Source of the DNA: Enterococcus termitis
GTDB taxonomy: Bacteria; Bacillota; Bacilli; Lactobacillales; Enterococcaceae
Reading direction: 5' to 3'
Assembly (NCBI RefSeq): GCF_001730305.1
Contig: NZ_MIJY01000045.1
Coordinates: 1 to 64,000 of the forward strand
DNA length: 64,000 bases
Positions within the stretch are counted from its first letter, which is position 1; each line of letters opens with the position of its first letter. The translations under genes and the position numbers were made by a program. The notes beneath the pieces were generated by a model. That model had not been told where the DNA came from. It ran no database searches and was given only the letters and a program-made list of their open reading frames with translations. Of the stretch, positions 16,073 through 25,428 are shown one piece after another.

Positions 16073-16900
16073 ATGAAACATGAGATGATTTCTCCGAATG
16101 AACACTATCCGTTTAAGCTTTTTTCATTTACTTCGAGGAATCCAGATCGTTTGATTAGTACGCATTGGCATGAAAGTGCAGAGCTTTTATATTGTTTAAA
16201 AGGAAATTTAGAAGTGCGTTTTCCTCAAGTAACGTATCTTTTAGAGCCGGGGGATACGTTGTTTATTAATTCAAATATGATTCATTCGTCTAGAAGTCCA
16301 TTGCCTAATGAGGTATTTGTGATGCAATTTCCACTTCATTTTTTACAGGAAATGACTCAAGAACAGTATAATGAGCACTTTTTATTTAATCTAATTCCGT
16401 TAAAGCAAAAGGATCACCGAATCCAACAAATGCTAGATCAGATTTTTGATGATTATCAGAAAGATACGCTAGCGGCAAATCTTTTGGTTAAGAGTCGTAC
16501 CTTGGCGTTGCTTGCCCTTTTAGTAGAGGAGTACCGTATTCCTTTAGCTTCTCAAAAGTCGATCAAAAGCTTAAAGCATTTGGAACGGCTAAAGCAGGTG
16601 AATGAGTATGTGCAAAAAAATTATCATCAGCCATTGAAGTTGGAGCAAGTAGCGGAAGTTTTTAACTATGATCCTGCTTATTTTTCTCGTTTTTTCAAAA
16701 AATATATGGGTATTTCTTTCTCTGAATATGTAAATACAGTCCGGTTGGAAAAAGCCTATTATCAATTAAGAGATACGGATATGACCGTTTTAGCGATTGC
16801 TATGGCAAATGGTTTTTTCTCTGTAAAGTCCTTCTACAATGTGTTTAAAAAGAATTACAACTTATCGCCCCAACAATATCGGAAAAAATATTTTCATTAA
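16073..16900 (+). CDS. AraC-family regulator with cupin sensor
   Basis: 275 aa. N-terminal cupin-like domain (HWHESAELLYCLKGN, LEPGDTLFINSNMIHS) about 20-90, which normally binds a sugar. Two helix-turn-helix motifs form the AraC DNA-binding domain at about 175-272 (VAEVFNYDPAYFSRFFKKYMGIS; signature ending FFSVKSFYNVFKKNYNLSPQQYRKKY). It precedes a PTS permease and a beta-glucosidase on the same strand and is probably their activator. Confidence 0.92.
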   Translation: MKHEMISPNEHYPFKLFSFTSRNPDRLISTHWHESAELLYCLKGNLEVRFPQVTYLLEPGDTLFINSNMIHSSRSPLPNEVFVMQFPLHFLQEMTQEQYNEHFLFNLIPLKQKDHRIQQMLDQIFDDYQKDTLAANLLVKSRTLALLALLVEEYRIPLASQKSIKSLKHLERLKQVNEYVQKNYHQPLKLEQVAEVFNYDPAYFSRFFKKYMGISFSEYVNTVRLEKAYYQLRDTDMTVLAIAMANGFFSVKSFYNVFKKNYNLSPQQYRKKYFH

Positions 16901-16975
16901 AAAAGTCATTATTTTTCCGATTTTATGACGAATTGAGCACAGAAATAACTAGAGACGATCAGTATACTAGGTGTA

Positions 16976-16990
16976 AGTAAAGCGCTTACT
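16976..16990 (+). promoter_or_regulatory. Putative CcpA (cre) site before PTS-glucosidase pair
   Basis: AGTAAAGCGCTTACT at 16976-16990 is a near-palindrome resembling cre (core AAAGCGCTTAC). It lies 8 nt after a TATACT -10 candidate (16963-16968) and upstream of the EIIC gene, a position that would give catabolite repression. Confidence 0.55.
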
Positions 16991-17013
16991 GTATTTTGAG
17001 AGGAGAAAAAAAG

Positions 17014-18282
17014 ATGAAAAAGAAGCTAGTGGATTTTTTTGATAAAGTCAGTCCATTTTTTGATAAGATGGGGAACAATCCCTATTTACAAGCAATTTCA
17101 GGAGCAATGATGTCAACACTAGGGCCTGTTTTTATTGGGTCTGTGGCTGTGTTGCTTGTTGTGTTTATGAACATGTCAAAAACGTTGCAGGGCTTTACCC
17201 AGGTGATTTCTTTATTAGGAAAAGTCAATACGTTCACGATCGGTTCTCTAGCATTATATATTTCCGTTTTAATGGCAATCAATTTGGTTCGGAAATTAGA
17301 TGAAAAAGAGGATTATGTAGCAGCAGGTATTATTTCACTTATGAGTTTTTTATTGATTACACCACTGGATAAAACAGCAGATGATGTAGCCGCATTACCA
17401 ACAACCTGGTTAAGTGCACAAGGTGTTTTTTCTGCCATGATCGTAGGATTAGTTGTGGGACGTTTGTTTTTAGCCATCAAACGCAAAGGCTGGACGATCA
17501 AAATGCCGGAAGGTGTTCCACCAATGGTGACACGTTTGTTTGAATCGTTGATACCGACCGTTTTGATCGGGATTTTGTTTATTTTAGTCGATCTTGGGTT
17601 TAGCTTAACTCCGTTTGAAAACATGCATCAATTTGTGTATACGATTATTCAAGAGCCGTTAAAAGGAATTGGCGGTTCGATCGGTGCAATGATCATTTTG
17701 AGTTTGTTACAGCAGATCTTGTGGTTCTTCGGAATTCATGGGACGAATGTGATTTTGCCGTTAGTCACACCATTATGGATGGCAATGGATGTAGAAAACA
17801 TGAACGCAGTAACAGCAGGTCAAACACCTCCAAATATTGTGGGATTAGCCTTTTTTAATATTATTACTTTTGGTGGTATGGCGTTAGGATTGGTGTTATT
17901 GATGTTGCGGGCCAAAAGTAAACAGTATCGAGAAGTGGGAAAAATTTCAATTGTACCTGCGTTATTCGGTATTACAGAACCCGTGATTTTTGGTTCACCG
18001 TTAGTGTTGAATTTTGATTTAGCAATCCCGTTCATTTTTAATAATAGTATTGGGTTGATTTTAGCCTATGTTTTGACGAAAATCGGATTAGTATCAAGAT
18101 TTGTTGGTGTTCAGGCGATTTTTGGGTTGCCAGTAGGGTTTCACGCAGCTGTTCAAGGAAGTATTTCTGTCATTATTTTACAGTTAGTGATCCAACTAGT
18201 GCTATCACCAATTTTATGGTATCCATGGTTTAAACGTTTGGATAATAAAACCTATCTGCAAGAACAAAGAGGAGAGGTGTAA
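17014..18282 (+). CDS. PTS EIIC permease, cellobiose/lichenan (Lac) family
   Basis: 422 aa from ATG 17014 (GAGAGGAG upstream; TTG at 16996 rejected). About ten membrane helices and the EIIC-Lac substrate region with FGIHGTNVILPLVTPLW and FGITEPVIFGSPLVLN. It carries beta-glucosides across the membrane while they are phosphorylated by EIIB, but no EIIA or EIIB is encoded here, so it must borrow those subunits. It is followed 2 nt later by a GH3 glycosidase and is likely co-transcribed with it. Confidence 0.92.
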   Translation: MKKKLVDFFDKVSPFFDKMGNNPYLQAISGAMMSTLGPVFIGSVAVLLVVFMNMSKTLQGFTQVISLLGKVNTFTIGSLALYISVLMAINLVRKLDEKEDYVAAGIISLMSFLLITPLDKTADDVAALPTTWLSAQGVFSAMIVGLVVGRLFLAIKRKGWTIKMPEGVPPMVTRLFESLIPTVLIGILFILVDLGFSLTPFENMHQFVYTIIQEPLKGIGGSIGAMIILSLLQQILWFFGIHGTNVILPLVTPLWMAMDVENMNAVTAGQTPPNIVGLAFFNIITFGGMALGLVLLMLRAKSKQYREVGKISIVPALFGITEPVIFGSPLVLNFDLAIPFIFNNSIGLILAYVLTKIGLVSRFVGVQAIFGLPVGFHAAVQGSISVIILQLVIQLVLSPILWYPWFKRLDNKTYLQEQRGEV

Positions 18283-18284
18283 AT

Positions 18285-20501
18285 ATGGAAGAAAGAGCAT
18301 TAAAAGCCTTACTCGACTCTTTAACATGGGAAGAAAAAGTTGGTCAGTTAGTGCAATTATCGGGAGATTTTTTCCACGCCGATCAACTGGCAGTTGGGCC
18401 ACAAAAAAAATTAGGGATCGATCAAGCGATTGTTGATCAGGTTGGCTCAGTCTTAAATGTGACTGGTGCAGAAAAAACGAAAGAAATTCAAGATCGCCAT
18501 ATGGCAAAAAGTAGACATAAGATTCCATTATTATTTATGGCAGATATTATCTATGGTTATCGGACGATTTTTCCGATTCCGTTAGGCTTAGGTGCTACCT
18601 GGAATCCGAAGTTGATCGAATCCGCTTATCAGCAAACGGCAGAAGAATCTAAGGCTGCTGGTGCTCATGTGACCTTTGCGCCGATGGTCGATTTAGTGCG
18701 GGATGCGCGTTGGGGCAGAACATTAGAATCAACAGGAGAAGATCCAGTCTTGAATTCGGCATTTGCGAAAGCGATGGTCACAGGTCTTCAAAAAGACTTA
18801 CTGAACGGCGGCGGTATTGCTTCTTGTGTGAAACACTTTGCTGCATATGGTGCGGCAGAAGGCGGTCGCGAATACAATACAGTGGATATGTCAGAGCGAC
18901 GATTACGTCAGGACTATTTACCTGCCTATAAAGCAGCTGTGGATGCTGGTTGTCAGCTAGTAATGACTTCGTTCAACACATATGACGGAATGCCTGTGAC
19001 AGGAAATAAATTTTTACTGGAAGATATTTTACGGAACGAGTGGGGCTTTGACGGTGTGATCATTTCAGATTACGCAGCGATTCAAGAGTTGATTGCTCAT
19101 GGTGTTGCGGCAAATGATCGGGAAGCCGCGAAACTTGCAATCGAGGCAACAACGGATATCGATATGAAAACGCCTTGTTATGCCAAAGAATTGGAGCCAT
19201 TGATCAAAGCGGGAGAAATTAGCGAGGAATTAGTAAATCAATCTGTTTATCGTGTGTTGAAGCTAAAAAATGACTTAGGTCTATTTGAAGATCCATACAG
19301 AGGTGCTAGCTCAGAACAGGAAGAAAAAGTCTTTTTAACAGCTGAAAAACGTAGTTTAGCGAAAAAAGTATCTGCCGAGTCTGTTGTCTTACTTCAAAAT
19401 AAAAACAATGTCTTACCTCTTACACCTAATAAGGAAAAAGTGTTGCTAGTAGGACCTTATGGCGATAATCAAGAGTTGATCGGTTTATGGGCTGTCCATG
19501 GTCAAAGAGAAGATGTAGTGACAATCAAAAAAGGTTTTGAACGGTATCTTGATGCGGAGCATTTACTCTATACTCAAGGCTGCGATATGCTGGAAGATTA
19601 CACTTTCCTCGGTGAATTTGGGGCGACAAAAGATCAAATTGAACAATTAGGACTGAATGAAGCAATGAAAGAAAAAGAGCTTGATCATGCGTTGTCGTTG
19701 GCCAAACAAGCGGATACGATTGTTTTTGCACTAGGCGAACATACGATGCAAAGTGGAGAAGCTGGCAGTCGGACTGATATCACATTACCTAAAATCCAAC
19801 AGGACTTTTTAGAAAAGTTGGTTGCGTTAAATAAGAAAACCGTCTTGCTTGTGATTAGTGGACGTCCGCTTGTTTTGACTAAAGAAGTTGAACAAGTAGA
19901 TGCGATCATTCAGGCATGGTTCCCAGGAACGGAAGGCGGAAATGCGCTGGCGGATATTATTTTTGGCCAAACGAATCCTTCTGGACGTTTAAGCATGAGT
20001 TTCCCTTATTCGGTAGGACAGCTACCGCTCTATTATAGCGAGTTTAAAACAGGTCGGCCATTAACAAGTTCTACACATAAAGGACGTTTTGTTTCAAAAT
20101 ACTTGGATAGTCCAAATGAACCGTTGTTTTCTTTTGGCTATGGCTTATCCTATAGCAAGGTCGACTATTCGGAGTTAAGACTAAGCCATGAACAAATGGA
20201 GGAAACCTTGGATATCTCTGTAATGATCGAAAACAGTTCAGATCGTTCAACGCTGGAAACAGTTCAGCTGTATGTTCAAGATGTAACTGGTTCAGTCGTT
20301 CGTCCAGTCAAAGAACTAAAGGACTTTCAAAAAGTAGTGTTAGCAGCCGGTGAGAAGCGAAAGGTCGAGTTTCAATTAAATAGAAATGACTTGAAATTTT
20401 ACACAAAAGAGATGAAGTTTTCGGAAGAAGCGGGCACTTTTATCGTCTTTGTTGGTCCAAATGTGAAAGAAACACAAACAGCAGAATTTGAGCTGGTCTA
20501 A
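18285..20501 (+). CDS. GH3 beta-glucosidase (BglX-like)
   Basis: 738 aa cytosolic enzyme without a signal peptide. The GH3 N-terminal barrel has KHFAAYGAAEGGREYN and the nucleophile D262 (GVIISDYAAI). The second domain carries EHTMQSGEAGSRTDI and the C-terminal fibronectin-like domain follows FGYGLSYS. It releases beta-linked glucose or xylose from oligosaccharide ends. The pairing with a PTS permease would deliver phosphorylated substrate, although GH3 enzymes usually cut unphosphorylated sugars; a mixed import route is possible. Confidence 0.93.
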   Translation: MEERALKALLDSLTWEEKVGQLVQLSGDFFHADQLAVGPQKKLGIDQAIVDQVGSVLNVTGAEKTKEIQDRHMAKSRHKIPLLFMADIIYGYRTIFPIPLGLGATWNPKLIESAYQQTAEESKAAGAHVTFAPMVDLVRDARWGRTLESTGEDPVLNSAFAKAMVTGLQKDLLNGGGIASCVKHFAAYGAAEGGREYNTVDMSERRLRQDYLPAYKAAVDAGCQLVMTSFNTYDGMPVTGNKFLLEDILRNEWGFDGVIISDYAAIQELIAHGVAANDREAAKLAIEATTDIDMKTPCYAKELEPLIKAGEISEELVNQSVYRVLKLKNDLGLFEDPYRGASSEQEEKVFLTAEKRSLAKKVSAESVVLLQNKNNVLPLTPNKEKVLLVGPYGDNQELIGLWAVHGQREDVVTIKKGFERYLDAEHLLYTQGCDMLEDYTFLGEFGATKDQIEQLGLNEAMKEKELDHALSLAKQADTIVFALGEHTMQSGEAGSRTDITLPKIQQDFLEKLVALNKKTVLLVISGRPLVLTKEVEQVDAIIQAWFPGTEGGNALADIIFGQTNPSGRLSMSFPYSVGQLPLYYSEFKTGRPLTSSTHKGRFVSKYLDSPNEPLFSFGYGLSYSKVDYSELRLSHEQMEETLDISVMIENSSDRSTLETVQLYVQDVTGSVVRPVKELKDFQKVVLAAGEKRKVEFQLNRNDLKFYTKEMKFSEEAGTFIVFVGPNVKETQTAEFELV

Positions 20502-20520
20502 AAATAGTAAACGCAGTGAA

Positions 20521-20559
20521 AATCGAAGCATAGCCGCAAGGTTGTGTTTCGATTTTTTT
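20521..20559 (+). terminator. Terminator after GH3 gene
   Basis: A 15-bp stem including three G-U pairs (20521-20535 with 20541-20555), loop GCAAG, then a T-run to 20559. Confidence 0.85.
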
Positions 20560-20572
20560 ATTCGAATTAAAC

Positions 20573-20631
20573 TTGCAAAAATAATAGTGGAATGGTACTC
20601 TTAATTTCTAATTGAGAATGATTTTCATTCG
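20573..20631 (+). promoter_or_regulatory. Promoter with Fur box for the iron-transport operon
   Basis: -35 TTGCAA (20573-20578), 17-bp spacer, -10 TACTCT (20596-20601). Just downstream TGAGAATGATTTTCATTCG (20613-20631) closely fits the 19-bp Fur box, an inverted repeat around AATGATTTTCATT. Iron-loaded Fur bound here would block transcription start, so the operon should be induced when iron is scarce. Confidence 0.75.
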
Positions 20632-20673
20632 CGATTAATGCGAATAGTTACAATAGATGAATGGGGGAAGAAA

Positions 20674-21285
20674 ATGATCAATCCATCGATTGAAGAAGTG
20701 ATAAAAGAACGCCGAACGATCCGAACTTTATCGGATCAGACTGTTTCTATTGAAAAGATCAAAAAAATATTGGAAGTTGCTAGTTATGCGCCTTACCATT
20801 CTAAGGAAGAACCGTGGTCTGTTGTCATCGTGTCTACAGATGAGGAGCGCCGTTTTTTTGTTGAAAAAATCATGGACAGCTATGAACGTTTGGATATTTG
20901 GGCTCGATATGATCAGCAGCATTTAGCCGCTTCAAAAAAGAGAACAGAAAGATATTTTCTTGATGTTCCTGTCACGCTGATTGTTACTGCACCAATCAGC
21001 GAAAAGAAAAAGGCGAATTTAGAAGCAATCAGTGCAGTTTCAGCTTTTATCCAAAACTTCCAGCTGGCAGCTTGGACACACAAAATCGGGGTAACGTGGC
21101 GAACAGTGCCGATCATCTTTGATGAAGTGTTTAAACAAGCTGTTGGAGTTGAGGCAGATCGACAAATTATTGGCTTGTTGGACATCAGTATGATCGATGA
21201 AACAATCAAGCAGCCGACAGCTAAACGAACGTCAGTCGATCAATGGGTATGGGACTTGTCGGAAAAGCGGTTGGTTGAGGAATAA
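20674..21285 (+). CDS. Nitroreductase-family flavoprotein in iron operon
   Basis: 203 aa from ATG 20674, which has GGGGGAAG upstream; an ATG at 20638 would place the start almost inside the Fur box and is less likely. The nitroreductase fold is shown by the N-terminal RRTIRTLSDQTV and YAPYHSKEEPW motifs. FMN-dependent enzymes of this family pass NAD(P)H electrons to many acceptors. As first gene of a Fur-type operon with a FecBCD-like transporter it may reduce ferric complexes after import; that role is inference. Confidence 0.85.
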   Translation: MINPSIEEVIKERRTIRTLSDQTVSIEKIKKILEVASYAPYHSKEEPWSVVIVSTDEERRFFVEKIMDSYERLDIWARYDQQHLAASKKRTERYFLDVPVTLIVTAPISEKKKANLEAISAVSAFIQNFQLAAWTHKIGVTWRTVPIIFDEVFKQAVGVEADRQIIGLLDISMIDETIKQPTAKRTSVDQWVWDLSEKRLVEE

Positions 21286-21322
21286 ATGAGTAGATGTTTA
21301 AGTATTTAGGAGGCGCATTTTT

Positions 21323-22414
21323 TTGCAGGGAATTAAAACAATGGAGCATAAAATCAATGAGAAAAGCAAACAATACTATCCTTTGGTCCTCATTGGATTA
21401 GTAGTCGCTATTTTCTTTTCGATCATTTATTCTTTGCTCAATGGACAGGCTGATATTTCTGTTGAAGAGGTTAGTCAAATTTTATTAACAAAAATATCTG
21501 GAGGCAAGGTCGGCTCATTGGATGGTGTAGCTAGTAATTCAGCGGTCAACATTATTTGGTTCGTGCGAACGCCGCGGGTGATTTTAGCTGTATTTGTAGG
21601 AATGGGCTTAGCTGTTACTGGAGCGGTCATGCAGGCGGTTGTTCAAAATCCGTTAGCTGATCCATATATTTTAGGAATTTCATCGGGCGCATCACTAGGT
21701 GCAACCTTCGCTATTTTGATCGGTTTTGGTACAGCTAGCGTTTTTTCACAGTTTGGCCTGGCTTTTGGCGCATTTATAGGAGCAATGGCTGCGGCATTTG
21801 GTGTGTTGATTTTATCGGGGATAGGCGGTCGCATGACTTCTGTCAAATTAGTGCTGTCTGGTTCAGTCATTGGTGCGCTATGCAGCTCGGTATCTAGCTT
21901 TATTGTTTATCTTGCAAATAATGCTGAAGGAATGAAAACAGTCACGTTTTGGGCGATGGGTAGCTTAGCTTCTGCAAGCTGGAACAAACTAGGCGTACTT
22001 TCAATCGTTGTTGTTGTGATTACGGGCTTTTTTTTGTTTCAGCATCGAATCTTAAATGTGATGCTCTTAGGTGACGAAGCAGCAATTACACTAGGGGTTC
22101 CTTTGAGTAAATATCGAAAGTTTTACTTGATATTAGCAGCGTTATTGACAGGTGTAATTGTGGCTTATTCTGGTATGATCGGATTTGTAGGTTTGATTGT
22201 TCCTCATATTGTTCGTGGATTGACAGGCTCAGATCACAAGCGACTTTTACCGGCAGCAGCCTTGTCAGGTTCGTTGTTTATGATTTGGGCGGATGTACTT
22301 TCCCGCACATTGATTTCTACCGTGGAATTGCCGATCGGTATCATAACCTCTGTGATCGGTGCGCCATTATTTATCTATATTATTGTAAAAAAAGGCTATA
22401 ATTTCGGAGGCTGA
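21323..22414 (+). CDS. FecCD-type permease of iron-complex ABC transporter
   Basis: 363 aa from a TTG start at 21323 with AGGAGG 9 nt upstream; the ATG at 21341 lacks such a site. About ten membrane helices with the family motifs GAVMQAVVQNPLADPYILGISSGASLGA and GFVGLIVPHIVRGLTG (EAA-like loop to the ATPase). As a homodimer it forms the channel for ferric-siderophore, heme or cobalamin. The Fur box upstream favours an iron ligand. Confidence 0.93.
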   Translation: MQGIKTMEHKINEKSKQYYPLVLIGLVVAIFFSIIYSLLNGQADISVEEVSQILLTKISGGKVGSLDGVASNSAVNIIWFVRTPRVILAVFVGMGLAVTGAVMQAVVQNPLADPYILGISSGASLGATFAILIGFGTASVFSQFGLAFGAFIGAMAAAFGVLILSGIGGRMTSVKLVLSGSVIGALCSSVSSFIVYLANNAEGMKTVTFWAMGSLASASWNKLGVLSIVVVVITGFFLFQHRILNVMLLGDEAAITLGVPLSKYRKFYLILAALLTGVIVAYSGMIGFVGLIVPHIVRGLTGSDHKRLLPAAALSGSLFMIWADVLSRTLISTVELPIGIITSVIGAPLFIYIIVKKGYNFGG

Positions 22415-22417
22415 AAA

Positions 22418-23182
22418 ATGGAATTACATGTAAAAGATCTGGCAATTACAATTGGACAAGAAAACATCGTCAAAAGTATTTCCTTTCAAACGCAAAAGCA
22501 GCAGTTCGTGGGGATCATAGGAGCAAATGGATGTGGGAAATCGACGATGCTCAAAGGGATTTATAAAGGGATCAAACCGCAGGCAGGTAAAGTTTTCTTA
22601 GATGATTTAGACCTTTTATCAGCTTCTGAAAAGAAAGTAGCGCAGCAATTAGGTGTAGTGAATCAATTCAATGAACTGAACTTTGATTTAAGTGTGTTTC
22701 AAATGGTGCTCTTAGGACGAACCCCCCATAAGAAATTGCTTGAATCAGATACACAAGCAGATCTAGATATTGTTCATGATGCTTTGGCTAAAACCAATTT
22801 GACGGGTTATGCAAATCGGAGTTTTCTGTCGCTGTCTGGTGGAGAAAAACAACGGGTGATTTTAGCGCGGACGATTGCCCAACAACCACAGTATATGATT
22901 TTAGACGAGCCAACCAATCATTTGGATATTCGTTATCAATTGGAAATATTGACGTGTGTGAAAAATTTGGGGATCGGTGTGCTGGCAGCGCTCCATGATT
23001 TAGAATTAGCGGCGCATTATTGTGATTATGTTTATGCGATGAAAGCTGGAAAAATTATCGCAGAAGGGAAACCGGAAGCCTTATTTACTGCAGAGCTGAT
23101 TGAAGAAATTTATGAAGTGAAATGTACGATCTATACAAATCCAGTGACAAAGCGTTTAGGCTTTGCCTATTCGTTGGATTAA
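22418..23182 (+). CDS. FecE-type ATPase of iron-complex ABC transporter
   Basis: 254 aa ABC ATPase. Walker A GANGCGKST, signature LSLSGGEKQRV, Walker B YMILDEPTNHLD and switch His in LHDLELAAHY are all intact. Begins 3 nt after the permease stop, so it is translated from the same mRNA. Belongs to the siderophore/B12 uptake branch. Confidence 0.94.
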   Translation: MELHVKDLAITIGQENIVKSISFQTQKQQFVGIIGANGCGKSTMLKGIYKGIKPQAGKVFLDDLDLLSASEKKVAQQLGVVNQFNELNFDLSVFQMVLLGRTPHKKLLESDTQADLDIVHDALAKTNLTGYANRSFLSLSGGEKQRVILARTIAQQPQYMILDEPTNHLDIRYQLEILTCVKNLGIGVLAALHDLELAAHYCDYVYAMKAGKIIAEGKPEALFTAELIEEIYEVKCTIYTNPVTKRLGFAYSLD

Positions 23183-23220
23183 TTTGATTCGTTAAACTAT
23201 AGATGAAGAGGAAGTTGAAA

Positions 23221-24228
23221 ATGAAGAAGATAGTTATGATTAGTTTGTTAAGTCTAGCGATTGTTACAGGTTGTGGTCAAAAGGAGCAACAATCGTCAAC
23301 GAAAGAAGCGACTACCGGTTATCCGGTAACCGTCCAAAATTTTTCTAAAGCAGAAGGAGCGGAAACCTGGCAGAAGAAGGAACAAACCTTTGAAAAAGCG
23401 CCTGAAAAAGTGTTGGCAAATACTAGACCAGCGGCAGAATTATTACTGCACTTAGGCTTAAAGGATAAAATCACAGGTGTCGGTGCAGTATTTGGGGCAC
23501 CAGATGCATCAGTTGAAAAAGAATTTGACCAGTTAAATCACTTGTCGACGGATTATATTGGCAAAGAAATGGCATTGAGTGTCGATCCGGATCTTATTTA
23601 TGGACGCGGTGGTTTGTTTGACAATCAAGACTGGGGTGTGGGTACAGTTGCTGACCTAAATGATATGGGAATCAAGACCTTTGTTTTAAGTTCATCTGTT
23701 ACAGGAGGCACCTTCGATTCTGTTTATGATGATATTGACCAGTTAGGAAAAGTATTCAACGTTTCAGAAAAAGCAGAGGCATTCAAAAAAGAACTGAAAG
23801 ATCGCCAAGCAGTGATCGATACGAAAGTAGAAAAAATCAAAGAAAATCGTACTTTTGCCTACATTCACACAACCGATCCCAATGATCTTTATGTATATCC
23901 AGCTCATAATGAAACATTTTTCAATGATATTTTTGAGAGGATAAAATTAGAGAATGTTTTTAAAGAGGAAAAGGGCGACGTCAGCATAGAAAAATTAATC
24001 GAAACCGATCCAGAAGTATTGATCTTGGCAGATTGGAGTTCTATGAAAGATGGGGTCTCTAGGGAAAAGATGGTGGAAGGAATTTTGAAAAGTCCTAAAT
24101 TATCAAGTATGCAGGCAATCAAAAATAAACAGGTTTACGCTGTAGATTATAATTATATGTTTGGCTACGGATACCAGTCACTAGATGGTATTGAACAATT
24201 AGTTGATGAGATGTATCCAGAAAAATAG
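23221..24228 (+). CDS. Iron-complex binding lipoprotein of ABC transporter
   Basis: 335 aa from ATG 23221 (GAAGAGGAAG upstream; ATG at 23203 rejected because the ribosome site would lie inside the gene). Signal peptide ends in AIVTGCG, a lipobox. The mature protein has the periplasmic-binding fold of the FecB/BtuF class: ERIKLENVF, IEKLIETDPEVLILADWSSM and a C-terminal GYQSLDGIEQLVDEMYPEK. It captures the iron complex outside the cell. The ligand cannot be read from sequence. Confidence 0.92.
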   Translation: MKKIVMISLLSLAIVTGCGQKEQQSSTKEATTGYPVTVQNFSKAEGAETWQKKEQTFEKAPEKVLANTRPAAELLLHLGLKDKITGVGAVFGAPDASVEKEFDQLNHLSTDYIGKEMALSVDPDLIYGRGGLFDNQDWGVGTVADLNDMGIKTFVLSSSVTGGTFDSVYDDIDQLGKVFNVSEKAEAFKKELKDRQAVIDTKVEKIKENRTFAYIHTTDPNDLYVYPAHNETFFNDIFERIKLENVFKEEKGDVSIEKLIETDPEVLILADWSSMKDGVSREKMVEGILKSPKLSSMQAIKNKQVYAVDYNYMFGYGYQSLDGIEQLVDEMYPEK

Positions 24229-24250
24229 ACATATGATAAATCGCTATCAA

Positions 24251-24280
24251 AGAGTTTAGCCAAGAGCTAGGCTCTTTTTT
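24251..24280 (+). terminator. Terminator of the iron-transport operon
   Basis: A 10-bp stem with two G-U pairs (24251-24260 with 24266-24275), loop CAAGA, then seven T. The stretch 24281-24444 after it holds no gene I can support. Confidence 0.8.
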
Positions 24281-24444
24281 AGTATAAAAATCAGCAACTT
24301 TTATTCAATGAAGACTGCTCAATGATAGGGAAAAATGGTTGTAAACTGGGTTTTATAGATAACTGTTGATCGCTAGAAAAGCGGTTGTTATCCATACCAT
24401 AAAATTACAAAATCAGTCTATAATTTAGAGGATAAGCTAAAAAA

Positions 24445-24490
24445 AAGGAGTTGAACAAATGGCACATCAGTGTTGTTTGTTCAGCTCCTT
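24445..24490 (-). terminator. Terminator of the LysM gene
   Basis: A 15-bp stem with one G-U pair (24445-24459 with 24476-24490) is followed on the minus strand by eight T. It lies 52 nt beyond the LysM stop codon. Confidence 0.85.
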
Positions 24491-24542
24491 AAGTCCGCAG
24501 AAATCAGACTTGTGTAATTACCTAAATTATGTAGGGGAAATA

Positions 24543-25061
24543 TTACTGTAAAGATAGTACTTGACCGATATAAACAGTTGCATCTGTCAAATTATTTTTG
24601 GCCATTAACTCTTGAAGTGATAGGTTGTTCTTTTCTGCGATTACAGAAAGTGTGTCGCCAGATTGCACCGTATACGTGCTCGCAACTGGTTCTGCTGCTT
24701 GTGCGGTAGTCGTTGACGAAGGCGTTGTTTGTGTTTGGTTTTGCTGCGTCGAGCTTTCTGTGGTAGAAGAGCTTGATTGCTGTGTTTGGCTTTCTTGAGT
24801 AGTGCTTGGTCTTGTTAGGACGTTCTCTTCTGTATTGTCAGAGATAATAGTTGCTCTGTTTGAGTTTTGATCAAGTTGGCTAACTTGTTTTTCGATACTG
24901 CTGAATCGTTCTTCATTTTTTGAATTTTCCTGAAAATTCATAAACAACAAAATTGCCAATGCGGCTGTATTTATGAATAATAATAAAATAACAAAGGATA
25001 GCCATTTTTTCGAGGTTGGATTTGGTCGTTGTTGTTTACGTCGTGTGTATTCTTCTTCCAA
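24543..25061 (-). CDS. Membrane-anchored LysM protein
   Basis: 172 aa from a TTG start behind AAAGGAA. Short basic cytoplasmic N-terminus, one membrane helix (about 21-43), a polar segment that may form a short coiled coil (about 48-68), a Ser/Thr/Gln-rich linker (about 86-125), and a single LysM domain (about 129-172, TYTVQSGDTLSVIAEKNNLS...). LysM binds peptidoglycan GlcNAc, so the protein tethers membrane to wall. There is no catalytic domain. Confidence 0.9.
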   Translation of the reverse strand: MEEEYTRRKQQRPNPTSKKWLSFVILLLFINTAALAILLFMNFQENSKNEERFSSIEKQVSQLDQNSNRATIISDNTEENVLTRPSTTQESQTQQSSSSTTESSTQQNQTQTTPSSTTTAQAAEPVASTYTVQSGDTLSVIAEKNNLSLQELMAKNNLTDATVYIGQVLSLQ

Positions 25062-25428
25062 GTTACGTTCATTCCTTTCAGCATTTGATTAATTTAAAAA
25101 GCGTAAAACAAAGCAATAATAGTATATCATACTATTGTGACAGGCTCAAAGCAGATTTTTTTCTTTTATGAGCATAGCTAATTAAAAAGATCATCAACGA
25201 AAAATAAAAAAACGAATAATTTGAAAAAAAGTTCATTTTTATTTTGTTAAAAATCTGTTTTTGTCCATTTAATTTTAATGATTGTCATTTAATTGTTTTT
25301 AATCATTTTTTAGTTGGGTTTATTTTCTTTATGAAAAATAAAATAAAAGATTGTTCGCCAGAAAAATATCAACACTGTACATGATGAGATCGTTCTGAAA
25401 AGCAATCTTTTATTCTAGTTAACAGGTT
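25062..25428. other. Intergenic stretch between LysM gene and xylR
   Basis: AT-rich, 367 nt, no gene supported. It contains the LysM promoter palindrome at 25118-25136 and a 9-nt inverted repeat (AAAAGATTG near 25345, CAATCTTTT near 25404) that might form a weak terminator for xylR. Nothing else was recognised. Confidence 0.6.
25118..25136 (-). promoter_or_regulatory. Palindrome over the LysM gene -10
   Basis: AATAGTAT-ATC-ATACTATT, a perfect 8+3+8 inverted repeat. On the minus strand it contains TGA-TATACT, an extended -10, 60 nt upstream of the LysM start. The symmetry suggests an operator, but the regulator is unknown. Confidence 0.5.

Noticed and set aside
24461-24550. A 30-codon plus-strand ORF with a good GGAG before its ATG
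   Set aside because: The GGAG and start lie in the 15-bp terminator stem of the minus-strand LysM gene; the peptide has no family features.
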